DNA of 64,000 bases from Pseudopedobacter saltans DSM 12145 (GCF_000190735.1 NC_015177.1:2914001-2978000); one strand, 5' to 3'. Positions 9,317-19,223 are shown, numbered from the stretch's first letter. Made by a program: numbers and translations. Notes: generated by a model not told the origin, from the sequence alone.

Positions 9317-10495
9317 ATGAATATTATCAAGTCGAGTATCTTATTAGTTCCATTAGCCTTTTTTAGCTGTAAATCACAAACAGACAGTTCGCTACGATTA
9401 GAAAAAAGTGAACAACAGCTCACTGAGCTTCGTAGTGCATCAATGAAAAATAAAAAAAACCCCAGAAGCATAAATCCTGATGGAAGTGTACGTTGGATAG
9501 AACCTTCATATGACTGGACAGAAGGCTTTTTCCCAGGTACTTGCTGGATGCAATATCAGCTCACAAACGATGAAAAATGGAAAGAAGCAGCCATCTCTAT
9601 CCAGGAACTTTACAAGAGTCATAAAGATTTAACAACTGATCACGATCTTGGATTTATATTTTATAACTCTTATGGAAAAGCCTACCAGATAACCGGAGAG
9701 GAGCAATACAGACAAGTGATAATAGATGCATCAAATGCTTTGATTACTCGGTTCAATAAAAATGTAGGTTGTCTCCAAAGTTGGGATGTGGTAGGTAATT
9801 GGCAAGCTGAAAGAGGATGGAAATTTCCAGTTATCATCGACAATCTTATGAACTTAGAAATGCTATTCGAAGTTTCAAAAATAACTAAAGACGATAAATA
9901 CAAAAAGATCGCTATACAACATGCAAATACAACTATGAAGAATCATTTTAGACCTGACGGGAGCTCTTATCATGTTGTAGACTATAATCCAGAAACAGGC
10001 GAAATCGCCCATCGTATAACAGCTCAAGGCTATGCAGACGAAAGCGCATGGGCAAGAGGTCAATCCTGGGCACTATATGGTTATACCATGTGCTATAGAT
10101 ATACCAAAGACAAAAAATATCTTGACTTTGCTGAGAAAATTGCCAGATTTATTCTAAATCATCCTAATTACCCTAAAGACGGAGTTCCTTATTGGGATTA
10201 TAATGCACCTAAAATTCCTAACGAACCAAGAGACGCTTCCGCAGCAGCTATTATGGCTTCTGCGTTAATAGAATTAAGCGGATATACCAACGGTCGTTAT
10301 ATAAATAATGCACAACATATTTTAAATTCGCTGGCAACAGATACTTATACAGCTCAAAAAGGTCAAAACGGGAACTTTGTACTCATGCACAGTGTAGGCA
10401 GTATCCCGCATGGAAATGAAATAGACGTTCCTTTAAACTATGCAGATTATTATTATATAGAAGCACTTTCTCGTCTGCAGAATCAAGAACTATAA
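9317..10495 (+). CDS. GH88 unsaturated uronyl hydrolase (lipoprotein)
   Basis: This 392-residue protein belongs to glycoside hydrolase family 88, which removes the unsaturated uronic acid left at the non-reducing end by polysaccharide lyases, using hydration of the double bond. A lipoprotein signal (FFSC, Cys18) suggests membrane anchoring. The (alpha/alpha)6-barrel landmarks are visible: DHDLGF with Asp108 and Asp110, IIDNLMNL with Asp175, ARGQSWALYG, and DASAAAIMASAL near the end. The DHDLGF aspartate and Asp175 correspond in context to the two catalytic aspartates of characterised GH88 enzymes. It starts 59 bases after the lyase, so they are probably co-transcribed and act in sequence. Confidence 0.93.
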   Translation: MNIIKSSILLVPLAFFSCKSQTDSSLRLEKSEQQLTELRSASMKNKKNPRSINPDGSVRWIEPSYDWTEGFFPGTCWMQYQLTNDEKWKEAAISIQELYKSHKDLTTDHDLGFIFYNSYGKAYQITGEEQYRQVIIDASNALITRFNKNVGCLQSWDVVGNWQAERGWKFPVIIDNLMNLEMLFEVSKITKDDKYKKIAIQHANTTMKNHFRPDGSSYHVVDYNPETGEIAHRITAQGYADESAWARGQSWALYGYTMCYRYTKDKKYLDFAEKIARFILNHPNYPKDGVPYWDYNAPKIPNEPRDASAAAIMASALIELSGYTNGRYINNAQHILNSLATDTYTAQKGQNGNFVLMHSVGSIPHGNEIDVPLNYADYYYIEALSRLQNQEL

Positions 10496-10509
10496 GTCTG
10501 TCTATGTTA

Positions 10510-10540
10510 ATATGGGGTAGTAACCTTTACTATCCCATAT
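10510..10540 (+). other. Intercistronic hairpin between GH88 and esterase genes
   Basis: ATATGGGGTAGTAA (10510-10523) pairs with TTACTATCCCATAT (10527-10540) through 14 positions with one G-T pair and a 3-base loop. No run of T follows, so it is unlikely to be a full terminator. It may stabilise the upstream mRNA or attenuate downstream expression. Confidence 0.5.
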
Positions 10541-10564
10541 TGTATTATAAATCTTTATAATTTC

Positions 10565-11983
10565 ATGAAAAAGCTTAATAATATTCTATACATTTCACTA
10601 TCTACTGTTTTCCTCTCATTTTCCCCGATTGAGAAAGCTTACTCGCAAACCAAAATATCTTCCTTGCTAGGTAGCCACATGGTTCTTCAGCAAAATACCG
10701 AAGTATCTATTTGGGGCAACGACAAACCGAACACAAAAATCACCATTACGAGTAGTTGGGGACAAAAATCAATAACTACTACGAACGCAAACGGTGAATG
10801 GAGAACATCTATAAAAACAACAAAAGCTGGTGGCCCTTATACTCTTAATATTCTGGGAAGTGAAAAAATAAGCTTAGAAGACATCTTACTAGGCGAAGTT
10901 TGGTTATGTTCCGGACAATCCAATATGGAAATGCCCTTAAAAGGATTTGCCGGACAGCCGATACAAAACGCTCAGGAATTAATTACAAATAGTACAAACA
11001 CCAACTTAAGATTATTTCACGTAAAACGCAATACAAGTAAAACTCCTCTTTTTGACCTAGTAGGGACGTGGAAAGAAGCGACTCCATTAAACGTCATGGA
11101 TTTTAGCGCTGTTGCTTACCTGTACGGAAAAATACTTCAAGAAAAATTAAACGTTCCTATAGGGATTATTTGTAGCAGTGTTGGAGGAACACGAGTAGAA
11201 GCCTGGACAAACAATAAAACTCTTAAAGAAAGTGACTTTGATTTCTCTTCTATTAAAAATACTGACGAAATTACGGTCAATTCGCCATCTGTATTATTTA
11301 ATGCCATGATTAACCCTTTAACACCTTTTAACATTAAGGGGGTGATTTGGTATCAGGGAGAATCGAATAGAAATAACGCTACCCAATACCAAAAGCTTTT
11401 TATGGCAATGATAAATAGCTGGAGAAAAGAATGGGGCAACGAAAACATGCCATTTTACTTTACTCAGATAGCCCCCTTCGAATATAATCCTTCGGTTAAT
11501 GCTGCCTTTCTTAGAGAAGCCCAGTTACGTACTTTACAAAATACTAAAAACACTGGAATGGCTGTCACGCTGGATATCGGTGAAAAAACATGTATCCACC
11601 CGGCAAAAAAAATAGAAGTTGCGCAACGTCTGTCCTATTGGGCTTTGGCAAAAACTTATGGAATAAATGGCATTCCCTATAGTGGCCCAATATACAAATC
11701 CATGAAAGTTACTGATGGTAAAATAGAACTGGATTTTGAATACGCTCCAAACGGAATTAGTAATTTTGGAAAAGAGCTCAAATACTTTACAATTGCGGGT
11801 GAAGACCAAATCTTCTACCCTGCCAAGGCAGAGTTAGAAAGGGGCAAATTAAAAGTTTCGAGCCAACAGGTGGCAAAGCCAGTCGCTGTGCGTTATGCGT
11901 GGGAAAACTTTGTAGAAGGGAATATATTTAACGTTTTTGGATTACCCGCTTCGTCCTTTAGAACCGACAATTGGGATAACTAA
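10565..11983 (+). CDS. Sialate O-acetylesterase-type carbohydrate esterase (SGNH fold)
   Basis: This 472-residue secreted protein has a signal peptide of about 27 residues. It has the hallmarks of the sialate-O-acetylesterase family (SASA/DUF303): CSGQSNMEMPL with candidate nucleophile Ser119, GVIWYQGESN (block III-like), and a late DIGEKTCIHP motif with Asp337 and His345 that fits the usual Asp-x-x-His block. Such enzymes remove acetyl groups from sugars; many PUL members act on acetylated plant or bacterial polysaccharides rather than sialic acid. It follows the GH88 gene by 69 bases. In this locus it would strip acetyl groups that block the lyase or the hydrolase; this is inferred from context. 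Confidence 0.88.
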   Translation: MKKLNNILYISLSTVFLSFSPIEKAYSQTKISSLLGSHMVLQQNTEVSIWGNDKPNTKITITSSWGQKSITTTNANGEWRTSIKTTKAGGPYTLNILGSEKISLEDILLGEVWLCSGQSNMEMPLKGFAGQPIQNAQELITNSTNTNLRLFHVKRNTSKTPLFDLVGTWKEATPLNVMDFSAVAYLYGKILQEKLNVPIGIICSSVGGTRVEAWTNNKTLKESDFDFSSIKNTDEITVNSPSVLFNAMINPLTPFNIKGVIWYQGESNRNNATQYQKLFMAMINSWRKEWGNENMPFYFTQIAPFEYNPSVNAAFLREAQLRTLQNTKNTGMAVTLDIGEKTCIHPAKKIEVAQRLSYWALAKTYGINGIPYSGPIYKSMKVTDGKIELDFEYAPNGISNFGKELKYFTIAGEDQIFYPAKAELERGKLKVSSQQVAKPVAVRYAWENFVEGNIFNVFGLPASSFRTDNWDN

Positions 11984-12081
11984 GACTTCTTAATAAATCA
12001 TATCACCAATTCAAAAGTAATTTAGAAAAATCCAGCCATATTATTGATAGATTCCGTAAAACCATTATAATTGTATTACTG

Positions 12082-12114
12082 TCAATAGCTCTATTTAACA
12101 ATATGGGCTATTGA
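12082..12114 (+). other. Inverted repeat just upstream of the hybrid regulator start
   Basis: TCAATAGC (12082-12089) and GCTATTGA (12107-12114) form a perfect 8-bp inverted repeat with a 17-base loop, ending two bases before the ATG at 12117. It could mask the translation start, or bind a protein. No poly-T follows. Confidence 0.4.
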
Positions 12115-12116
12115 TA

Positions 12117-15100
12117 ATGACAGTAGTTAAGGCCTATTTCATAATGAGAGTTTTTCCGTTTATCAGCATACTATTAATCGCCTGTGCAACGCAATTATCT
12201 TTTAGTCAAACGTTATCTATACCTAAAGATCTTAAATTTCAACATTTCACTTCAGTAAATGGACTATCCCAAAGATCTGTTATAGCGATAATACAAGATA
12301 AAAAAGGTTATTTATGGCTTGGTACACGTGATGGACTGAATAGATTTGATGGTCATAGATTCGTAGTCTACAAACACGACATAAACAATCCAAAAAGCCT
12401 TAGCAATAACAACATACATGCTATTCATCAAGATCAATCTGGCAACTTATGGATAGGCACACAAAATGGACTAAATAGATACAATCCTTCGGAGGACAAC
12501 TTCATCCGATATAAATCAGATAGTAACCAAAAAACAATTACAGGTAACATTATTTCGGCCATTGCAGACGTAGAAAAAAACATCATATGGGTAGCGACAG
12601 AAAATGGCATTAGCGCAATAAATACTGAAAATAATTCGATTACAAGGATTCAAAAAAGAAAAAACAACGTTAATTCCCCCAGCGAAAATAACACAAGATA
12701 TATTCTTAGTACCAAAGGTCACCATGTATGGATATGCAACACATTATATATTGATCGTTACAATATTCAAACAAAACAATTTACGCGATTCAACTATCCA
12801 AAAAAAGTTACATCTGGTATACATGTTAATGGCTTACCTACCTTGTATCTTGATCACCACAATACTTTATGGCTAGGAAACGAAAGAGGCCTTGCCATAT
12901 TTGATCAAAATCTACAAGAATTTGTAGATTTCGAATTCGATAACAGAACAGCAATCACTACAGCAGTCAGAAGCATTACAGAAGATCTAAATGGCAACCT
13001 ATGGATTGGTAGCTATGCTGGTTTATATATTTTATCTGCAGATCATTCATCTCTAAAACATGTTACACATGACGACAACAATCCCACTAGTTTAAGTCAA
13101 AACTCTATATACAACATTACGAGAGATTCTAGAGGTGATATGTGGATCGGGACCTGGGCAGATGGACTTAATTATTATAATAGAGACAACGATGCTTTTA
13201 AACATATTCTGTTCGGCACAACAAAAAATAAACTGAATTATAGAGTTGTTAGCGGTATAGCCGAAGACCCAAGTGGGAACTTATGGATTGGCACCGAAGG
13301 TGGTGGCTTAAATTTATACAACAGAAAAACCAAAACATTTTCATATTATAAGAACATCCCCAACGACCCCAATAGTTTAAGCGCCAATAATGTCAAAGCA
13401 GTTATTATAGATAAGAATAAAAACATATGGGTAGGTATACATGATGGAGGATTGAATTTTTTAAACACCTCTCAAAAACCATATAAGTTCCAGAATATAG
13501 ATTTTAACAAAGGACAAAATCCATCACTAAAAAGCTACAAAGTACTAACACTATGCGAAGACCAAAACAATAATATTTGGATTGGGACACTTAACGCCGG
13601 GTTGATCATATATGATACCCAAAAGAAGGAACTGTATAGAATTGACAAAGACATTCGAACAGTTATGAGTATTGTCCAAACAGAAAATCCTGATGTCTTA
13701 TTGGTTGGCGGAAGCAAGGGAGTCGAAACGATCAACATCAATACAAAAAAGAGAACTAAAATCACATTGGGTTCTATAAAAAAAGATGATCCTGACGTTT
13801 ATGTAAACTGCCTTTTTATTGATAATAAAAACAATTACTGGATAGGTACAGAAGGATATGGAATTTACATCTATACGCCCAAAATCAACAAAATAAAGAT
13901 CTATGGTATTAAAGATGGTTTACCAAATGACATTATATATGGAATGTTATCTGATAATAATGGAAACGTTTGGGCTAGCACCAATAACGGTATCAGTAGA
14001 ATAAATCTGCAAAGCAACACTATCAAAAATTATAACCAAGCCGATGGGCTGCAAGGAAATGAATTTAATTATGGGTCTTTCTATAAGACTAAAAATAAAG
14101 AGTTATTTTTTGGTGGGACTAATGGACTAACATATTTCGATGCCAATGATATTAGGATAAATACGTTTGTCCCAACTGTAGATATTAATAATATTGAAGT
14201 CAACAATGCTCCGTATTCTAAAATTACTTATCTGACACCGGAAATTATATTAAAATACGACCAAAACAATTTCAGTATTGATTTTACTTCTTTGAGCTAT
14301 TTACAGCCGGAGAAAAATGAATTTGAATATATTCTGGAAGGTAACGACAAAAAATGGAACTATGTAGGCTCGCAACGAAAAGCAGTGTATACCAATATTA
14401 AAGCCGGCAATTACACCTTCAGAGTAAAAGGATCTAATAATGACAGGCTTTGGAGCAGTAAAGAAGCTACTTTACATATTAAGGTATTACCTGCCCCCTG
14501 GCAAACGTGGTGGGCTTATTTGAGCTATTTAGGAGTACTTGTCGGAATAGTATTTTATATTAGAAGACTTATTCTTCTAAGGATAAAAGAACGTAAGGAA
14601 AAAGAAAAATCAGAACAAATCAGTCAACTTAAACTTCGTCTGTTTACTGATATATCACATGATTTCAGAACTCCTTTAACTTTAATAATAGCTCCACTGC
14701 AGAAGATGGTCGATGAAAAACAAGGAGACGATGTTATACAGCAGCAACATAATATAATGTTGAAAAATGCAAAAATGCTTCTCCAACTGATCAATCAGGT
14801 ACTCGATTTCAGAAAAAGTGAGTCCGAAGATTTTTTGTTACAAGCTACCGAATCTGATATAATTTCCTTTATCAAAGATGTAAAAAGCTCGTTCAACAGT
14901 CTTGCAGCAAAAAAGAATATAGATTATCAGCTTCTTGTAAACAGAAACGAAATTATGGTCTGGTTCGATCATATCAAGCTAAAAAAAGTACTCTATAATC
15001 TACTGTCAAATGCCTTCAAATTTAGTTCAGATAATAGCGAAATTATTTTGGAACTATCTCTGATATCTAGAAAAGTCAACATTCGGACAGTAGACTTTAT

Positions 15101-16214
15101 TAAGATAAGTATTACCAACTTCGGAGATGTGATTCCTCAAAATGAACTGGAACTCATTTTTAACCAATTCTATCAATTAGATAACGAGAAAAAAGATTTA
15201 GGATATGGGATTGGACTTTCTTTATGTAAAAGACTCGTAGAATTACACCATGGAGAAATTAGCGTCGAAAGTTCCGAAACCTCGGGCACTAGTTTTAATA
15301 TATTCCTAAAATTGGGAAAAGATCATCTGGAGCAAAACGAGCGTATGTCCAGAGTTATTTCTTCTTTACAAGATGAACAACTCTTCGTTATAGAAGAAAA
15401 CACTACTGCTAAAACGTCCTCCCTCACAGAAGAACTATATACTGACCAAATTGAAAATCAAACGCTGCTTATAGTTGAAGACAATATAGATTTACAACAA
15501 TTTATTGAGAAAATATTTAACAGACGATACAAAGTCTTCACTGCCAGCAATGGCAAAACAGCTCTAGAAATAACTAAAGAAAATCCCATAGACTTAATTA
15601 TCAGTGATATCCAAATGCCTTCTATGGATGGATTTGAGCTTTGTAAAAACATCAAAAACAACCTTTTAACAAGTCATATTCCCGTTATATTATTAACAGC
15701 AAAAACATCAACTATACATCAGGAAGAAGGTTATTATACAGGTGCAGATGCATATATCACCAAGCCATTTAATGCCAATATACTCGAGCTAAGGGTATCC
15801 AATCTACTAGAAACCAGAGCTGCATTAATTCGAAAGTTCAAAAAAGATGCTATTCTAGAACCAAAAAATCTTACTGTAACTTCTCCAGACGAGATCTTCC
15901 TGGAAAAAGCGATTACAGTTGTAGAAAAAAACATATCTAATGAATCTTTTAATGCCAGCATTTTTGTAGTTGAAATGGGTATGAGCAGAACTGTAATCTT
16001 TACAAAAATTAAGGCTCTTACGGGGCAAAATCTATCTACCTTCATTAGAACGATAAGGTTAAAGAAAGCAGGTATTTTATTAGAAGAGACAGAAATGAAC
16101 ATTTCACAAATAGCATATGAAGTAGGCTTTAACGATCTGAAATACTTCAGGGAATGCTTTAAAGAATTTTTTAAAGTAACCCCATCCGAATATAAAAAGA
16201 ATAGTTCCGTTTAA
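12117..16214 (+). CDS. Hybrid two-component system sensor/regulator (HTCS) of the PUL
   Basis: This protein of about 1365 residues joins all parts of a two-component system. It has a signal peptide, a periplasmic sensor made of two propellers with many LWIGT-type repeats (about 40-700), a Y_Y_Y domain (about 715-785), one membrane helix (about 798-822), HisKA with the H-box His848 (DISHDFRTPL), HATPase_c with GYGIGLSLCKR, a receiver with phospho-acceptor Asp1164 (SDIQMPSMDG), and a C-terminal AraC-type HTH (about 1255-1363). HTCS proteins sense oligosaccharides in the periplasm and activate their own PUL. An ATG at 12144 gives a shorter and cleaner signal peptide (MRVFPFISILLIACATQ...) and may be the true start; a TTG at 12111 is also in frame. 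It is encoded 133 bases after the esterase. Confidence 0.95.
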   Translation: MTVVKAYFIMRVFPFISILLIACATQLSFSQTLSIPKDLKFQHFTSVNGLSQRSVIAIIQDKKGYLWLGTRDGLNRFDGHRFVVYKHDINNPKSLSNNNIHAIHQDQSGNLWIGTQNGLNRYNPSEDNFIRYKSDSNQKTITGNIISAIADVEKNIIWVATENGISAINTENNSITRIQKRKNNVNSPSENNTRYILSTKGHHVWICNTLYIDRYNIQTKQFTRFNYPKKVTSGIHVNGLPTLYLDHHNTLWLGNERGLAIFDQNLQEFVDFEFDNRTAITTAVRSITEDLNGNLWIGSYAGLYILSADHSSLKHVTHDDNNPTSLSQNSIYNITRDSRGDMWIGTWADGLNYYNRDNDAFKHILFGTTKNKLNYRVVSGIAEDPSGNLWIGTEGGGLNLYNRKTKTFSYYKNIPNDPNSLSANNVKAVIIDKNKNIWVGIHDGGLNFLNTSQKPYKFQNIDFNKGQNPSLKSYKVLTLCEDQNNNIWIGTLNAGLIIYDTQKKELYRIDKDIRTVMSIVQTENPDVLLVGGSKGVETININTKKRTKITLGSIKKDDPDVYVNCLFIDNKNNYWIGTEGYGIYIYTPKINKIKIYGIKDGLPNDIIYGMLSDNNGNVWASTNNGISRINLQSNTIKNYNQADGLQGNEFNYGSFYKTKNKELFFGGTNGLTYFDANDIRINTFVPTVDINNIEVNNAPYSKITYLTPEIILKYDQNNFSIDFTSLSYLQPEKNEFEYILEGNDKKWNYVGSQRKAVYTNIKAGNYTFRVKGSNNDRLWSSKEATLHIKVLPAPWQTWWAYLSYLGVLVGIVFYIRRLILLRIKERKEKEKSEQISQLKLRLFTDISHDFRTPLTLIIAPLQKMVDEKQGDDVIQQQHNIMLKNAKMLLQLINQVLDFRKSESEDFLLQATESDIISFIKDVKSSFNSLAAKKNIDYQLLVNRNEIMVWFDHIKLKKVLYNLLSNAFKFSSDNSEIILELSLISRKVNIRTVDFIKISITNFGDVIPQNELELIFNQFYQLDNEKKDLGYGIGLSLCKRLVELHHGEISVESSETSGTSFNIFLKLGKDHLEQNERMSRVISSLQDEQLFVIEENTTAKTSSLTEELYTDQIENQTLLIVEDNIDLQQFIEKIFNRRYKVFTASNGKTALEITKENPIDLIISDIQMPSMDGFELCKNIKNNLLTSHIPVILLTAKTSTIHQEEGYYTGADAYITKPFNANILELRVSNLLETRAALIRKFKKDAILEPKNLTVTSPDEIFLEKAITVVEKNISNESFNASIFVVEMGMSRTVIFTKIKALTGQNLSTFIRTIRLKKAGILLEETEMNISQIAYEVGFNDLKYFRECFKEFFKVTPSEYKKNSSV

Positions 16215-16291
16215 GACAATGTATCATTTAAACTGCATTGCCCGTATAGTTCTAAAGATTAAAATCAATAAAACCTTTTAGATTTAGTACT

Positions 16292-17044
16292 ATGAGACCA
16301 AAGCTGTATTTAATTATTCTCTTGTTTGCATTTTTTACTTCCTGTAAGAAAAATGATACTCAACCCAACATTGAAACTATTCAATTAGGAATTATTGTAG
16401 GCAACGACACTACAATTTCACCATCTGTCCTTAAAGAACCTTTTAATCTGATATCTTCCAATGAAAGTATTGCTACTGCTGAAAAATTAGACGGGGAAAT
16501 TAAGATTACTGCCCATAAGGTTGGATATACTGAAATAACAATTACAGATCAAAACAAAAAAAAACAAGGTATAATACAAATAAATGTTAGCAGAGGCTTT
16601 AATCTGCTCGAAATCAAGTCCTATGAATACGTTATAGAAGTTGCAGACTTCGACCTAAAAAAAGAAATTGAAACTGCATTGTATTCCAGTAACCCACTTC
16701 CGCTTCATGCACTATATGGAATAGGTTATATCCCCGATCCTTCTATTTTACATATATTTCCTACTGGAATAACAGGAGAGGAAATAATAGGAGAAATCTC
16801 GCTAAACACAGATAATAAGGTTATAAACCTTTCATATGGCAATAAACAATATGAATATATTTTCGTGATTGAAAATAACAGGAATAAGATGAATGTAAAG
16901 GGTAAGTCAATTCTAGAGTCGCCTGTTGTACCTGTTTATCTTAGTTTTAAAGAAGATTTGACAGAGAAATTTAAAACCAAGTATCCGAATGCCGGCGTTC
17001 AGAGTGTGCTGAGAATACAGAAACTGGAAGGTTTTAAGGAATAA
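16292..17044 (+). CDS. Lipoprotein with Ig-like domain, unknown function
   Basis: This 250-residue protein has a lipoprotein signal (FFTSC at about residue 18). Residues 30-100 look like a bacterial Ig-like (Big2-type) domain, with alternating strands and the SNESIATAEKLDGEIKITAHKVGYTEITIT pattern split over two sheets. The remaining part is not recognised. It starts 77 bases after the HTCS gene, on the same strand, and is followed by a strong terminator, so it may be the last gene of the PUL arm or an independent unit. A role in glycan binding is possible but not shown. Confidence 0.65.
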   Translation: MRPKLYLIILLFAFFTSCKKNDTQPNIETIQLGIIVGNDTTISPSVLKEPFNLISSNESIATAEKLDGEIKITAHKVGYTEITITDQNKKKQGIIQINVSRGFNLLEIKSYEYVIEVADFDLKKEIETALYSSNPLPLHALYGIGYIPDPSILHIFPTGITGEEIIGEISLNTDNKVINLSYGNKQYEYIFVIENNRNKMNVKGKSILESPVVPVYLSFKEDLTEKFKTKYPNAGVQSVLRIQKLEGFKE

Positions 17045-17053
17045 TATTTTATT

Positions 17054-17094
17054 AAAAAAGGACACAAGTATATTAATACTCTGTGTCCTTTTTT
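17054..17094. terminator. Bidirectional rho-independent terminator
   Basis: AAAAAAGGACACA (17054-17066) pairs perfectly with TGTGTCCTTTTTT (17082-17094), and the loop contains AGTAT/ATACT, which can extend the structure. It ends the PUL arm on the plus strand and the NTF2-like gene on the minus strand. Confidence 0.9.
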
Positions 17095-17100
17095 ATATTA

Positions 17101-17532
17101 TTAAGGCAATTTGAAAGCCTGTCTTGCCAACAACTTCCAATTAGAGCCGTCTTTTGCAAAAACCAATACAATCCCTAAATGAACTTTACCTGGTTTGCCA
17201 CCGTCAAATGTATCCGCATCCAATACATGACGAACTACTGCTGTTTTTCCCTGAACATCGATAGTTTGGTTACTTAAAGTAATCGATTTAAAATCTGATT
17301 TTTTTGTGGCTAAGGTTTCCACAAAATCAGTTTTAGACTCGATTTTTCCACTAGAATGTCCATACGTTAATTTATCTGAAGCTAAATTGTTAAGTACATT
17401 CCTATCTCCGGAAATCATAGCCAAACGCATCGTCTCCACTGCCTGCTCAACTTGCTTTTCTGACTTTGTTTGTGCTAATAAACTTGATGTACTCATAAGT
17501 GCTACAACAATTAATGTGATAAATTTTTTCAT
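17101..17532 (-). CDS. Secreted NTF2-like (SnoaL/DUF4440) protein
   Basis: This 143-residue protein has an N-terminal signal peptide (cleavage after LLAQ, about residue 21). The rest matches the small cone-shaped NTF2-like fold: a first helix with VEQAVETMRLAMISGD, LASDKLTYGHSSG, and the strands AVVRHVLDADT and SNWKLLARQAFKL. Family members bind small ligands or act as enzymes; no catalytic set can be named. It is encoded 14 bases downstream of the nadE stop codon on the same strand, so it is probably co-transcribed with nadE. Function is unknown. Confidence 0.75.
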   Translation of the reverse strand: MKKFITLIVVALMSTSSLLAQTKSEKQVEQAVETMRLAMISGDRNVLNNLASDKLTYGHSSGKIESKTDFVETLATKKSDFKSITLSNQTIDVQGKTAVVRHVLDADTFDGGKPGKVHLGIVLVFAKDGSNWKLLARQAFKLP

Positions 17533-17546
17533 TATAAAAATCGGTT

Positions 17547-19187
17547 TTAGAATTTATACTTTGCAACAATAGGCATTCTTCGTCCAATTCCAAAAGACTT
17601 TGGAGAAATTCTTAAAATTGGAGCAGTTTGGAATCTCTTAAATTCCGCCTTATTCACCAAATTGGTAACCCGGTGTACAACGGGACTATCGAATCCTGCT
17701 TCAATAATTTCATCTGCACTTTTCTGCATCTCTATATACTCCAAAAGAATTTCATCTAGCAAATCGTATTCGGGCAAAGAGTCGGAGTCTTTCTGATCTG
17801 GTCTTAATTCTGCCGAAGGAGCTTTTGTAATAGTATTTTTAGGGATGATTTCTCTTTCCCTGTTTATATAATCGGCCAATTTATATACCTGGGTTTTATA
17901 GCAATCGCCTATTACAGATATCGCCCCACACATATCCCCGTACAAAGTACCGTATCCTACGGCGCACTCGCTTTTGTTACTTGTATTTAAAAGTATGTGT
18001 CCGAATTTATTAGAAAAGGCCATTAACAAAACTCCTCTGGTTCTGGCCTGGATATTTTCTTCTGCCAGGTTCTGTGGAAGGCCTGCGAATTCATCAGCAA
18101 GGCTTTCCTCAAATGATTCGGTAATTTTCGTTATGGGTATAGTTGTGTATTGGCATCCCAGATTATTGGCAAGATCAATAGCGTCTTTTATAGAATGATC
18201 AGAAGAATATTTGGAAGGCAATAACACCGGAAATACATTCTCTGCTCCTAAAGCCTCTACTGCCAAAGCACAAACTACGGCAGAATCAATTCCTCCCGAT
18301 AAACCAAGCGTGGCTGTTCTAAAACCAGATTTATGAAAATAGTCTCTTATCCCTAAAACCAGAGCTTCATACACTTGGCCTACTCTTTCTTTTTGGATTG
18401 ATTTTTCTCCAAGTACTATAGAACTTCTTAATTGTTCTATATTGAAAACCTGTACATCTTCTTTAAAGTAAGCTAACTCAGCAACAATATCCCCCGCTTT
18501 ATCGAAGACTAAAGACCCCCCGTCAAAAATCAAATCGGTATTTGCCCCTACCTGATTAACATATAAAAGTGGCAGCTGATATTTCCTGCTATTTTGCGAC
18601 AATATCATTAATCTTTGCTCTTCATGTTTGTAATCGAACGGGGATGCTGCGATATTGATCATAAAATCTGGTTCTTCTTTAATCAATTCGTCCATGGGAC
18701 AAGATTTGTAAAGAGGATTATTTCCAAGATTCCAAAGATCTTCACAAATAGTTACCGCTATTTTGTAACCCTTAAATTCAATACATTTAAAATCTACAGC
18801 CGATTCGAAATAACGGTATTCATCGAAAATATCATAAGTTGGCAGCAGGCTTTTTCTCACTACCTGCTTAACCGCTCCTTCTTCAAAGAAAAAAGCAGAA
18901 TTATACAGATCTTTACCTTCTAATATCGGGTTCACTTCAGGAGCTCCTACGATACAGGCAATCCCCACTGCATGTTGTGCTATTTGTTCGATAGACTCTT
19001 GACATTTTATAACGAACTGATTGTAATTCAAAAAATCGTTAGGCAAATAACCGCACACACTCATCTCTGCAAAAACGACTAAATCTGTCCCTCGCTCTTT
19101 TTCATCATTCAGCACCGATATTATTTTGTCGATATTAGAGGAAAAGTCACCTATGCAATAGTTAAGTTGTGCTAATGCTATCTTCAT
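17547..19187 (-). CDS. nadE: Glutamine-dependent NAD+ synthetase
   Basis: This 546-residue cytoplasmic enzyme makes NAD+ from nicotinic acid adenine dinucleotide, using ammonia released from glutamine. The N-terminal nitrilase-type glutaminase (about 1-250) shows the catalytic triad Glu41 (FAEMSVCGY), Lys112 (RKSLLPTYD) and Cys148 (TICEDLW). The C-terminal synthetase domain has the PP-loop SGGIDS at 297-302, and NKSECAVGYGTLYGD and PSAELRPDQKDSDSLP further on. Length agrees with the bacterial glutamine-dependent form. It is divergent from gldB, with one barrel gene upstream on the same strand. Confidence 0.96.
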   Translation of the reverse strand: MKIALAQLNYCIGDFSSNIDKIISVLNDEKERGTDLVVFAEMSVCGYLPNDFLNYNQFVIKCQESIEQIAQHAVGIACIVGAPEVNPILEGKDLYNSAFFFEEGAVKQVVRKSLLPTYDIFDEYRYFESAVDFKCIEFKGYKIAVTICEDLWNLGNNPLYKSCPMDELIKEEPDFMINIAASPFDYKHEEQRLMILSQNSRKYQLPLLYVNQVGANTDLIFDGGSLVFDKAGDIVAELAYFKEDVQVFNIEQLRSSIVLGEKSIQKERVGQVYEALVLGIRDYFHKSGFRTATLGLSGGIDSAVVCALAVEALGAENVFPVLLPSKYSSDHSIKDAIDLANNLGCQYTTIPITKITESFEESLADEFAGLPQNLAEENIQARTRGVLLMAFSNKFGHILLNTSNKSECAVGYGTLYGDMCGAISVIGDCYKTQVYKLADYINREREIIPKNTITKAPSAELRPDQKDSDSLPEYDLLDEILLEYIEMQKSADEIIEAGFDSPVVHRVTNLVNKAEFKRFQTAPILRISPKSFGIGRRMPIVAKYKF

Positions 19188-19223
19188 GATTAATTGTGTT
19201 AATTAAGATCCAGTAAGTGTTTA

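Noticed and set aside
11337-11343. AGGGGGT, same heptamer as the PUL control boxes
   Set aside because: It lies inside the conserved KGVIWYQGES coding block of the esterase, single and far from any promoter; chance or codon use explains it.
18615-18923. 102-codon open frame antisense to nadE
   Set aside because: It lies wholly inside the conserved glutaminase domain of nadE and has no start context or family features.
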